From positions 1 through 23,241 of the IMG/VR virus record IMGVR_UViG_3300046005_001560: a DNA stretch of 23,241 bases. One strand, written 5' to 3'. The translations under genes and the position numbers were made by a program. This stretch comes from a virus. How positions within the stretch are numbered: the stretch's first letter is position 1; each line of letters opens with the position of its first letter. This document shows, in pieces, positions 9,731-16,421 of the stretch. Below the pieces are notes generated by a model. It was not told the origin of the DNA, did not search any database, and saw nothing but the letters and a program-made list of their open reading frames with translations.

Positions 9731-10208
9731 GCTCAGATCCAGCTAAGGAGAATCTTGGATAGGCTACAACTGCGACTGAACTGTTATTGTCCATAGCCAA
9801 TTTTTTGTAAAAAGCAACTCGCTCAGATAACTGGTTGTATAAACTATCCCAGTTAATGCTGCTGAATCTATCCATTGAATTTTTGCCATCAGAAATACTT
9901 TGTATTGCTGACATTTGAAGCGAAGGTATGACAAGTTTTGCACAAAAGTAAGTTGAGTATAATCCGATAGCGTCAACAATATTTAGCTCTGCAGGTATAG
10001 TTGACCCATAACTAACAGAATCTACAATCGTCTGAATACCACTAATCCAACTTGATAAATCAAGATTTAACTCTTTCTCCAAGTCTCTCACAACTAAACG
10101 TGAATCTGGACTATCTTTTTCTGATAAACCTAATACTGAGCGGATTTTATCTGTATCGGTAAAACCTACGGGTAACATAAATGCATCCTTCAACTTTGAT
10201 GGATGCAT
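9711..10208 (-). CDS. Probable head-tail adaptor (connector) protein
   Basis: 165 residues, mainly helical. It ends with YPRFSLAGSERDSVVG, a tail seen in small connector proteins that bind under the portal. It is the first connector gene after the capsid block. Two starts are possible: ATG at 10208 (GAGG four bases upstream) and ATG at 10178, residue 11, preceded by AAGGA at 7-base spacing. A perfect 9-bp inverted repeat covers the first start and the second start's ribosome binding site, so start choice may be regulated. The role is inferred from position. Confidence 0.5.
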   Translation of the reverse strand: MHPSKLKDAFMLPVGFTDTDKIRSVLGLSEKDSPDSRLVVRDLEKELNLDLSSWISGIQTIVDSVSYGSTIPAELNIVDAIGLYSTYFCAKLVIPSLQMSAIQSISDGKNSMDRFSSINWDSLYNQLSERVAFYKKLAMDNNSSVAVVAYPRFSLAGSERDSVVG

Positions 10209-10209
10209 T
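10180..10209 (-). promoter_or_regulatory. Hairpin over the start codon of the adaptor gene
   Basis: AATGCATCC and GGATGCATT form a perfect 9-bp inverted repeat with a 12-base loop. In the mRNA the 5' arm contains the first start codon (10208) and the 3' arm contains the AAGGA-type ribosome binding site of the second start (10178). Folding would hide both. Confidence 0.6.
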
Positions 10210-10218
10210 ATACCTCAA

Positions 10219-10932
10219 CTAGACATTATTTATAATCTTTTCTTCCAAGATTTCTTTACAACGCTCAATAATTCTCAACTGTTCGTATATATCATAATCT
10301 TTTATTGTGTAAATTAACTTGTCTTCAACCGTGAGTATCTCAACCGCTGAATTTTTAGGCTCTTCAGGTGCTGGTCGAGGTGGCGTAGTAACAGGTGTGG
10401 TTGCAAAAGATTCTTGTTGAACCCTTACAGAGCTACCTTCATAAGTCGCTCCCTCTTTTTGTTTAGCTACAGGGACAGGCTTACCCTTAAACTCCGCAAT
10501 CTTAGCTAGTATTTCATTTTTAGTTAATCCACGTCCTAGTGCGTACTGGTATGCTTTATTTCCAACTTCCCTATCCTGGTTCATCACCATCGCAATTTCC
10601 GCGCATACTGACATAGACATACCTGTCATTTCCCGTTCTGAGAAATGTTTTGCTAATTGCATGTATCTGTATCTGGTTTGTTGCGTAAATTCATCAATTC
10701 CGTTGTCTCTCAACCAGCATCCAAACTCAACATCATTGATAAATTTCTTTCTCGCAGCTAATAATATTCTTCCTTTCGCCAGTGCTACTACACCCTCAAT
10801 TCTACCGTAGGCTAAAGCCAACTCGCCTAACGAATACTTATCAAGCTTTTCCTTGCCTGTTATAATTTTTAACTCGTTTTCTTTTTGAATCTCATTTAAC
10901 GTCATATCATTGACATCAATTAAATCGTTCAT
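10219..10932 (-). CDS. DUF3102-like protein (putative DNA-binding)
   Basis: 237 residues. Residues ~41-100 (YGRIEGVVALAKGRILLAA, then FGCWLRDNG, then QTRYRYMQLAKHF) match the DUF3102 pattern: a helix, a WL motif, then a helix-turn-helix-like YMQLAKHF segment. Relatives are found in plasmids and phages near partition or replication functions. Residues ~170-195 are Pro/Thr-rich, and a C-terminal helical segment (~205-235) may be a coiled coil. It interrupts the virion gene series and is insulated: a terminator lies upstream (11033-11063), then a promoter-like site and three tandem 9-bp repeats immediately before its ribosome binding site (TAAGG). This is a moron-like arrangement and suggests self-regulation. 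The exact function is unknown. Confidence 0.7.
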   Translation of the reverse strand: MNDLIDVNDMTLNEIQKENELKIITGKEKLDKYSLGELALAYGRIEGVVALAKGRILLAARKKFINDVEFGCWLRDNGIDEFTQQTRYRYMQLAKHFSEREMTGMSMSVCAEIAMVMNQDREVGNKAYQYALGRGLTKNEILAKIAEFKGKPVPVAKQKEGATYEGSSVRVQQESFATTPVTTPPRPAPEEPKNSAVEILTVEDKLIYTIKDYDIYEQLRIIERCKEILEEKIINNV

Positions 10933-10945
10933 AACCTTACCCTTA

Positions 10946-10972
10946 AAGTAACTAAAATAACTAAATTAACTA
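10946..10972. repeat. Three tandem 9-bp repeats (iteron-like)
   Basis: AAGTAACTA, AAATAACTA and AATTAACTA are contiguous and differ at one or two positions. They lie 14 bases upstream of the DUF3102-like start codon, next to its ribosome binding site. This is a plausible operator for the adjacent DNA-binding-type protein. Chance is unlikely because the phase is exact. Confidence 0.7.
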
Positions 10973-10988
10973 TAAAACTTACAATTTA

Positions 10989-11018
10989 AGCCTACTCCCT
11001 ACGCTTAGTTGTTGTCAA
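10989..11018 (-). promoter_or_regulatory. Promoter-like site for DUF3102-like gene
   Basis: A perfect -35 box TTGACA (11018-11013) is followed after 18 bases by a poor -10 (TAGGCT, 10994-10989). The spacer carries CGTAGGG exactly 9 bases after TTGACA, the same spacing and heptamer as in the packaging promoter near 20.79 kb. The weak -10 may mean that activation is needed; a TATAGT further downstream is an alternative. Confidence 0.45.
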
Positions 11019-11032
11019 TGTTTTTTTTTATG

Positions 11033-11063
11033 CCAAAAAGAAGCCCCGCCGAAGCGAGGCTCT
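11033..11063 (-). terminator. Rho-independent terminator after capsid genes
   Basis: An 8-bp GC-rich stem (AGCCTCGC with GCGGGGCT) closed by a TTCG tetraloop is followed by TCTTTTT on the minus strand. It lies 15 bases after the stop codon of the 57-residue gene and ends the capsid transcript before the DUF3102-like gene. Confidence 0.9.
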
Positions 11064-11077
11064 TTAAGCTAACTAGT

Positions 11078-11251
11078 CTAAACTAATTTTGCCGCGCCCA
11101 ACTCAACCTGCACTTGCAAGAAAGGTGGGACTACTTCAAATGTATCACCTGAACGATACCAGGTTGCTACGCCTTCTGTTGAGTCATAAATATCAAACTC
11201 TGTAACTAAAGTTACTGTTTTTGCTGATTTTAATGCTGGTGCTTCTGCCAT
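11078..11251 (-). CDS. Small protein of unknown function following the capsid gene
   Basis: 57 residues (MAEAPALKSAKTVT to VELGAAKLV), 14 bases after the capsid stop, with a strong ribosome binding site (AGGAGAATAAC before ATG). It is followed directly by a terminator. The sequence is beta-prone (TVTLVTEFDIYDS, then ATWYRSGDTFEVV). A small gene right behind the capsid gene with such a ribosome binding site is likely real and well expressed. It may be a capsid accessory or a short decoration protein, but no family is recognised. Confidence 0.75.
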   Translation of the reverse strand: MAEAPALKSAKTVTLVTEFDIYDSTEGVATWYRSGDTFEVVPPFLQVQVELGAAKLV

Positions 11252-11265
11252 GTTATTCTCCTAAA

Positions 11266-12465
11266 TTAAGCAAATGTCATTACTCTCCAGCCTTCGCCAG
11301 AGTTCAACATACGGTTGTAAGTTTCGCTGAAATCAAATCTCAACGCAGTTGATTTACGCAATACAAATTCCTCAATTGCGCTGTAATTCGCAGATGAATT
11401 GATAACTCGTGTAATCGCACGTTTGCTATCAATACCAACAATTTTACCAGCACCACCTAAAACTGCATCATCAACGATGAAGAAGTTCATTGAACCTGGG
11501 ATGTTAGTGTTTGCAGCAACGATTAAAGAATTTAAACGACCATCAGTACCTTCGTTACCCGTCCAAATCGGCTTACCTACGCGACCTTCGATTGCTAAGT
11601 ATGTATCTAATGAACACATAACCCAATCAATTGATAATTTCTTCCAATCTGCACGAAGGTACTGGAGCCAAGCACGTTGAGTAAACGTAGCAGCACTGTT
11701 TGGTGATGCAACAGTATCATACTGAGCAGCAGTTTTACTTGTCAAAGCAGAGATGCCTAAGTCAACATCACCCGTAATCATTTTAGTTAAACCACCATCA
11801 ATGATACGAATACGTTCACCAAGTGCTTGTTCGCGTAATGCAATAGAAACTAAGTCCAACGTAGTTGCAGCTTGTGCTTCTTTTGTGATACTCAAACCGA
11901 TAGAGTACGTAGGTAATCTAAATGATTTTTCAGACAAGCTGATTGAAACCATAGATTTCGGTTCAGAATTCTGCGAGATCGGAGCCATTGCTGATGCTGC
12001 GCCACGTGGGGCTGTTACATCAATCATAGGAACGTCATAACGGCTTGATGATACAGAAATCGTGTTTGCTACCATACGGTTAAATAACGCAGTGTAGCTT
12101 GTATTATCTTCCACCAAGTTAGCATTCATGATTTCTAAAATAACACTTGGGAACATCATACGCCCAGTGATACCGTTACGAGCATCACCTTCGTTACGAG
12201 TAATCGCACCCATGTTGATTTCAGACGAGCCATCTAAAATAGATGCCATCGTAGGTGGTTTGATGCCATACTGCGAATCCTGCTTAACATACATACCCGC
12301 TGAAGCCAAGATTTGCTCATAAGCTGTACCGTGTTCACCGTCTGTGTCAAACTTGTTATTCAAATGCTGTGCAAGTGACATACCTTTTGCATCTGCATCT
12401 GCATAATCAGACATCGCAATGTCTACTTCATAACTTGCGCCATTTTTACCAATAATTTGTGTCAT
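11266..12465 (-). CDS. Major capsid protein
   Basis: 399 residues, strong ribosome binding site (AAGGAG before ATG). It lies downstream of the protease/scaffold and decoration genes and upstream of the connectors, where the HK97-fold capsid gene belongs. Residues ~95-165 (from NGITGRMMFPSVILEIMNAN onward) and the C-terminal LRFDFSETYNRMLNSGEGWRV are in the style of HK97-fold capsid proteins. The N-terminal ~90 residues may be a scaffold-like region, perhaps removed by the head protease. The terminator after the next small gene ends its transcript. No catalytic motif is expected in this family; the call rests on size, order and composition. Confidence 0.85.
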   Translation of the reverse strand: MTQIIGKNGASYEVDIAMSDYADADAKGMSLAQHLNNKFDTDGEHGTAYEQILASAGMYVKQDSQYGIKPPTMASILDGSSEINMGAITRNEGDARNGITGRMMFPSVILEIMNANLVEDNTSYTALFNRMVANTISVSSSRYDVPMIDVTAPRGAASAMAPISQNSEPKSMVSISLSEKSFRLPTYSIGLSITKEAQAATTLDLVSIALREQALGERIRIIDGGLTKMITGDVDLGISALTSKTAAQYDTVASPNSAATFTQRAWLQYLRADWKKLSIDWVMCSLDTYLAIEGRVGKPIWTGNEGTDGRLNSLIVAANTNIPGSMNFFIVDDAVLGGAGKIVGIDSKRAITRVINSSANYSAIEEFVLRKSTALRFDFSETYNRMLNSGEGWRVMTFA

Positions 12466-12475
12466 CGAATTCTCC

Positions 12476-12958
12476 TTAGATTCTTTCGATTAAGATAACG
12501 TCATTCAACGCCGCAGCAGCTGATGGGTTTGAGTTTGTGAAATTGCGGATATATCGCCAGCTTGCACGTGTCGTTGTATGTGTGTCTGTAATAACTACGC
12601 CTAATGTTTCAGTCGTGCCGACAGCAGGAGCTGTACCAGCCATAACGTAGGCACCATAGGCAATTGCAGCGCCTGCTTTAACTGCACGGCGACCTTCACG
12701 TTGGATTGACGCTAGTGTCATCCCACCATTTACTGGAAATGGCTCAATTGCGGCTAAGAAACCATCAATCTCGTCACCTGAAGCGCACTCAACGAAACCG
12801 TTAGTACCACTGACCAAGCCTAATTTCATAGCACGACCTAAGTCTTTACCTGTGTATTGACCTGCACCTTTACCTGCTGCATCCAAAGTAACTACACCAA
12901 CTGCTGCGGTTTCCCACGAACTGGTGACAATTAACTCTTCAAAATATGCTGTTGACAT
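12476..12958 (-). CDS. Head decoration (capsid cement) protein
   Basis: 160 residues between the protease and capsid genes, the usual place for decoration proteins. The sequence is beta-rich and Ala/Gly/Thr-rich. It has the segment RRAVKAGAAIAYGAYVMAGT, characteristic of DUF2190-type capsid cement proteins that bind the outside of the shell and stabilise it. Ribosome binding site AAGGGG upstream of ATG. It lies 10 bases before the capsid gene and is presumably co-transcribed with it. Confidence 0.7.
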   Translation of the reverse strand: MSTAYFEELIVTSSWETAAVGVVTLDAAGKGAGQYTGKDLGRAMKLGLVSGTNGFVECASGDEIDGFLAAIEPFPVNGGMTLASIQREGRRAVKAGAAIAYGAYVMAGTAPAVGTTETLGVVITDTHTTTRASWRYIRNFTNSNPSAAAALNDVILIERI

Positions 12959-12972
12959 CTATTTCCCCTTGA

Positions 12973-13491
12973 TTAAATTTTGGTTGCGCCAACCGCTCTC
13001 TTTTGAGCCGCTGACATTGTTACTTTTTCTTTTTCAGTAGAAGCTAATTCAGTTAAGCTACCGACTGCGAAAGTGTTGTTGAACTCTTTACTAATGTTGC
13101 TGTACGTAGACAAAATCACTTCGTCACTCGCAGTAGCGAGATCCACACGACCACGCCCAAGACCCACGTTTCGTAAATTGATTGAATCTGCTGCAATTGC
13201 GCGTAACTGAGTGTGCGTAACATCGATTGTTTCCAATTTTGATTTCATCTCACGGTTATCTAACATCAAGGAAATCATCTTTTCGTTAGATTCTGCTAAT
13301 TGCGCCTTGAAGAAATCTGATGCTTCTACAGGCGCTGGAGCTGGAGCTTCAGGTTCTGGATCTTGCACATCTTCTGGTTCAACTACATCTTGTTCTATTA
13401 CTTCATCTTCTGCATCAAGTGCAGCTTCCAACGACACACCTGCAGCTAATAAAGCTGCGGATTTATCGCTTAAAACATTTTTACGTGCCAT
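12973..13491 (-). CDS. Nested scaffolding protein (internal in-frame start)
   Basis: ATG at codon 281 of the protease gene is preceded by AGAAGGAAATTGT, a strong Shine-Dalgarno with suitable spacing. The 172-residue product (MARKNVLSDKSAALLAAG onward) begins just after the peptidase domain. It contains an acidic Pro-rich linker (EVIEQDVVEPEDVQDPEPE) and a helical segment (LAESNEKMISLMLDNREMKS) suited to a scaffold. This is the lambda C/Nu3 layout, where the scaffold is made from an internal start. Expression from this start is inferred. Confidence 0.7.
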   Translation of the reverse strand: MARKNVLSDKSAALLAAGVSLEAALDAEDEVIEQDVVEPEDVQDPEPEAPAPAPVEASDFFKAQLAESNEKMISLMLDNREMKSKLETIDVTHTQLRAIAADSINLRNVGLGRGRVDLATASDEVILSTYSNISKEFNNTFAVGSLTELASTEKEKVTMSAAQKRAVGATKI

Positions 13492-14331
13492 ACAATTTCC
13501 TTCTGTTGATAAATTCATTCGACCAGAATCTTTACTAGACGCTGAAACCTTTTTTACTAAACTTGATGTTAATTCCTCGAAGGTCGTGATTTTATCTACT
13601 AGACCTAAAGGAAGGGCTTCAAAGCCCAGCTGGGTTGAGCCATTTCCCCATATATCTGCCGTGTCCATAGACAAGCCTCTAAGTTGAGAAATGTTCGTTT
13701 TAAATTCCATGTAAAGTGTGTCAATCTTACTTTGGATTTCTGCTTTAGCTTCTGCAGATAATACCTCGTATGGAGAGCCCATTGCCTTCCGCGAGGTGCT
13801 GCGAATCACGGTTGCAGTGACCCCATCCTGTTCCATTCGACCCACATACTGCATCGAAATTGCTATGCAGCCAATGCTTCCGACTGTTGCAAGCCTTTCA
13901 GCATGAACAGTATCAGTTGAGCTTAATAACCAATACCCTGCTGAACACGCCTGGTTTTCTACAAACCCTGTGATGGGCTTATGCTCGCTTGAAATCTTCT
14001 GGATTAAAGCGGCTACAGAAGAAATTCCCATAGCCGAGCCGCCAGGAGAATCCACGTTAAGCAGGATTTGTTTAATCTCAGGATCTTGCGCGGCTGTAAT
14101 CAGGGTGTCCTTAATTACGTTATAGCCAATCACCCCAAACATGGCTGCGAAAGCTGGGGCTTCTGTTACAAGTGACCCTGAGATGGATATAACCCCCACC
14201 CCTTCATGTACAGATAAAAGACCATAGTCTGCGGGGTCAAAGTTACTCGCACTTGCCAGTTCAATCTTTGCAAGGTTTATTTCTACTTCGCGGTAGTTGT
14301 TTTCACTACCCAACCAAATCTCTGTGTTCAT
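12973..14331 (-). CDS. Head maturation protease (S49/ClpP-like) with scaffold C-terminus
   Basis: 452 residues. Residues ~40-255 are an S49/SppA-type serine peptidase: LNVDSPGGSAMG (91-102), catalytic Ser130 in ENQACSAGYW, and probable general-base Lys182 in STSRKAMGS. Residues ~281-452 are acidic, Pro/Glu-rich and coiled-coil-like, as in a scaffold. This matches the lambda C arrangement, in which the protease cleaves scaffold and itself during head maturation. The start overlaps the HNH gene stop (ATGA), so translation may be coupled. A second start inside the gene at 13491 would make the scaffold alone. Confidence 0.9.
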   Translation of the reverse strand: MNTEIWLGSENNYREVEINLAKIELASASNFDPADYGLLSVHEGVGVISISGSLVTEAPAFAAMFGVIGYNVIKDTLITAAQDPEIKQILLNVDSPGGSAMGISSVAALIQKISSEHKPITGFVENQACSAGYWLLSSTDTVHAERLATVGSIGCIAISMQYVGRMEQDGVTATVIRSTSRKAMGSPYEVLSAEAKAEIQSKIDTLYMEFKTNISQLRGLSMDTADIWGNGSTQLGFEALPLGLVDKITTFEELTSSLVKKVSASSKDSGRMNLSTEGNCMARKNVLSDKSAALLAAGVSLEAALDAEDEVIEQDVVEPEDVQDPEPEAPAPAPVEASDFFKAQLAESNEKMISLMLDNREMKSKLETIDVTHTQLRAIAADSINLRNVGLGRGRVDLATASDEVILSTYSNISKEFNNTFAVGSLTELASTEKEKVTMSAAQKRAVGATKI

Positions 14332-15350
14332 TCTTTTCCTTTATAAACTTCTGGCATCTTTGATCCTTTTCGTAAATTATCTTTAGCCCAAAGTGGCTGT
14401 AAATTTGTGTAATGGTTTAGTCTGATTACATCTTCTTCTGTTTTAGCTGAAGCTAAGGGTATTTTATGATCAATGTGCCATTCTGACCGATTTTCCCATG
14501 ACATCCCTTGTTGAAAACTGACCTCTAAATGCTGCATCAGCTCTTGATAACTACAACCAAGAATTTGTTCCGTACTGCTTCCCTTTGCGACCACGCTCCG
14601 TCTAAGAGCGTCATGTATGAAAGACCTAGTCTGGAGTTTAAACTTGAACAAGGGGTCACTCTCTTTGCGTTTCTTCCTGTATTCACTATCGTACTTTAGT
14701 CTTGCATCTTTAGTGGCTAGAACCCATTTCTTGCGAGTTTCCTCAGTCCGTTCTTTAGTGTTAGCCATGTAAGTTTTTCTACAGATTTTACATTCGCTGT
14801 TCACTCCCAGTGGTTTTGTCCTGTTCCGTTGGAAATTACTTAACAGTTGCTCGACGTTACATACAGTACAGAATTTATGCCCTTCTGCTGGTTTAGGTGT
14901 GATCTTATCCTTTTCTTTTCTAGCAGCATCTCTCTTAGCTTTTACTTTTTCGGATGAGCGGTCTCGGATGGTTTTTAGTTTTTCTGGGTTTTCTTGATAA
15001 TACTTCTTCTTTCTTTCTGCGATTTTTGAGGCACTATTCTTTGTATAATCCCGTTTTTCTGCAAGAATATCTTCTCGGTGTTCTGCGTAGTACTCTTTTC
15101 GCTGGGATTGAATGCGCTCTTTATTATCTTTGTTATACTGTTGACAGCAAGATACACACTTTGGTTGTCTACCGTCCCTATATTTCTTTGCTCTATAAAA
15201 CATAGCTTCAGGTTTAACTTCTTTACACGTTGTACAAACTTTTGTCATTTCAGATTCTCCAGAACCAAATCTACCAGAATAAAAAGATAGCACAGCAAGG
15301 TAATCTGGTTTACCTGTTCGGGTTGCATTCCCTAGCTGTACTGTGTTCAT
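14328..15350 (-). CDS. HNH endonuclease with two Cys4 zinc-binding repeats
   Basis: 340 residues from the first ATG. Two similar zinc-binding units (Cys39, 42, 65, 68 and Cys161, 164, 187, 190) flank a long Lys/Arg/Glu-rich helix. The C-terminal nuclease has WHIDHKIPLA (His292, Asp294, His295), Asn316 in HYTNLQPLW and Asn325. This is a free-standing HNH enzyme, probably a homing endonuclease inserted between the lysis cassette and the head protease. A better start may be ATG at 15248 (residue 35), just before the first Cys pair, with GGAG 8 bases upstream. The first 34 residues have no zinc-finger or nuclease features, and TATAAT overlaps the first start codon. The stop overlaps the protease start. 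Confidence 0.85.
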   Translation of the reverse strand: MNTVQLGNATRTGKPDYLAVLSFYSGRFGSGESEMTKVCTTCKEVKPEAMFYRAKKYRDGRQPKCVSCCQQYNKDNKERIQSQRKEYYAEHREDILAEKRDYTKNSASKIAERKKKYYQENPEKLKTIRDRSSEKVKAKRDAARKEKDKITPKPAEGHKFCTVCNVEQLLSNFQRNRTKPLGVNSECKICRKTYMANTKERTEETRKKWVLATKDARLKYDSEYRKKRKESDPLFKFKLQTRSFIHDALRRSVVAKGSSTEQILGCSYQELMQHLEVSFQQGMSWENRSEWHIDHKIPLASAKTEEDVIRLNHYTNLQPLWAKDNLRKGSKMPEVYKGKE

Positions 15351-15383
15351 TATATCACAAATCCTTGACTTAACATCCAGTGC

Positions 15384-15788
15384 TTAACTCTCGTCTCTTG
15401 CAACAAGTCTTCTTTCAACTTGTGAATTATGTGGTGCATCATTAGACCTTCCTGCCATATATAAATTGTCCATGCGTTCATGAACTCGTGTGAATAAGCA
15501 GTCAATGTCTTCCTTTAATTCTTCACGCAACCCATTGAATACTTTGTCTAAATCTTCTCGTTTGATACTAGTTGTTTTAAGAATCTCCAAGTCCGTCTTC
15601 ATCTCTTGGATTTTCTCACCCTGCTTATCAATCCGTGAGGAATTATCTTTATGCTTACGGTCTAAGTCCCCGATTTTATCCGTAGCCATTGACTTAACCG
15701 TATTGATAAACCAGGCTAAAATTGCTACAACTGTTCCGATTGCTAGTTCTGACATAAATTCTGTGTCTAGTGAGAATCCATCGTGCAT
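15384..15788 (-). CDS. Membrane-anchored coiled-coil lysis protein (spanin- or XhlA-like)
   Basis: 134 residues. One membrane segment near the N-terminus (residues ~12-31, SELAIGTVVAILAWFINTV) is followed by ~80 residues of charged heptad-like sequence (DLDRKHKDNSSRIDKQGEKI onward). It is the third gene of the lysis cassette, 3 bases after the holin-like gene, with AGAGGG as ribosome binding site. The architecture fits an inner-membrane spanin or an XhlA-type lysis accessory. No partner outer-membrane lipoprotein was found within it, so the precise role is open. Confidence 0.6.
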   Translation of the reverse strand: MHDGFSLDTEFMSELAIGTVVAILAWFINTVKSMATDKIGDLDRKHKDNSSRIDKQGEKIQEMKTDLEILKTTSIKREDLDKVFNGLREELKEDIDCLFTRVHERMDNLYMAGRSNDAPHNSQVERRLVARDES

Positions 15789-15791
15789 GGG

Positions 15792-16037
15792 TTAACCCTC
15801 TGTAATGAAATTGTGAACACCCATTACACCTAAAAAGAACGTGAGTATTGCTACCATGTCTTCTGCAGGAAAGTGTAATTGGGTGGCGATGAACGGGATA
15901 ATAGCAAATATGCCTCTCTGCGATCCCTGCTCTGAAAGTTTATTTTTGATCTTTTCCCACACGCTAGGCTGTGGGACTGGTTGCTGTTCCGCCAGAATGT
16001 CTTTGATCAAACTTTCCAAAACGATTCTGTCTACCAT
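15792..16037 (-). CDS. Holin-like small membrane protein
   Basis: 81 residues. A hydrophilic N-terminal half (to ~residue 41) is followed by two hydrophobic stretches (~42-56 GIFAIIPFIATQLHF and ~60-77 MVAILTFFLGVMGVHNFI) separated by a short PAED turn. The start overlaps the endolysin stop (ATGGTAG) without a clear ribosome binding site, so translation is probably coupled. A small membrane protein beside an endolysin fits a holin that triggers inner-membrane permeabilisation. Confidence 0.6.
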   Translation of the reverse strand: MVDRIVLESLIKDILAEQQPVPQPSVWEKIKNKLSEQGSQRGIFAIIPFIATQLHFPAEDMVAILTFFLGVMGVHNFITEG

Positions 16038-16378
16038 CGGATGGGTTTGGAGCTGAATTTTCTAACGTCAACATGGACGAAAGTGGGGTAGATTCCCATA
16101 CCGCCGATTTTAAAGTTCTTCTCTAAAAACGCAGCAAGTTGTTTGGGGGATTTTGACTTTATGTGGATGTCAGCGGCTTTACCTAATAGGTGTTGTGACT
16201 TAGGTTTTCCACCGCATTTTTTATTATGGACTTCACAACGGTATGCTGATGTAAGGAAAATCGGTTCCCCTAGCTTCTCTCTGATTGATTCGAGAAGGAC
16301 TAATAACTCTTGTGTTACCCTATTAGCTCCACAGTGGTGACAGGATAACTCTTTTGTTTTGAAGTGTTTACTTTCCAT
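16031..16378 (-). CDS. Endolysin, M15-family peptidase
   Basis: About 115 residues (117 from a GTG at 16384). It carries the zinc peptidase signature of the M15_3 group: SQHLLGKAADIHI (His and Asp ligands, residues 65 and 72 counted from the GTG) and FVHVDVR (His104 with Asp106). TSAYRCEVHNKKCGG precedes it, and a CHHCG pair lies near the N-terminus. Such enzymes cut the peptide part of peptidoglycan. No signal peptide is visible, so release probably needs the holin-like protein next door. A promoter with extended -10 lies so close upstream that the mRNA would begin within a few bases of the ATG, and there is no ribosome binding site. Confidence 0.85.
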   Translation of the reverse strand: MESKHFKTKELSCHHCGANRVTQELLVLLESIREKLGEPIFLTSAYRCEVHNKKCGGKPKSQHLLGKAADIHIKSKSPKQLAAFLEKNFKIGGMGIYPTFVHVDVRKFSSKPIRW

Positions 16379-16386
16379 TTGCACGC

Positions 16387-16413
16387 ATTATACCAGAAGT
16401 TTCGTCAAGTCAA
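16387..16413 (-). promoter_or_regulatory. Promoter of the lysis cassette
   Basis: On the minus strand an extended -10 (TGGTATAAT) has its TATAAT at 16392-16387. A TTGACT -35 (16413-16408) lies 15 bases upstream. The predicted transcript start is near 16380, practically at the endolysin ATG (16378), giving a leaderless or nearly leaderless message. Confidence 0.6.
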
Positions 16414-16421
16414 CAGGGTAA

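Noticed and set aside
13211-13687. 158-codon plus-strand frame opposite the protease/scaffold gene
   Set aside because: Its Ser/Gly/Ala repeats mirror the acidic Pro/Glu-rich scaffold coding sequence; antisense shadow.
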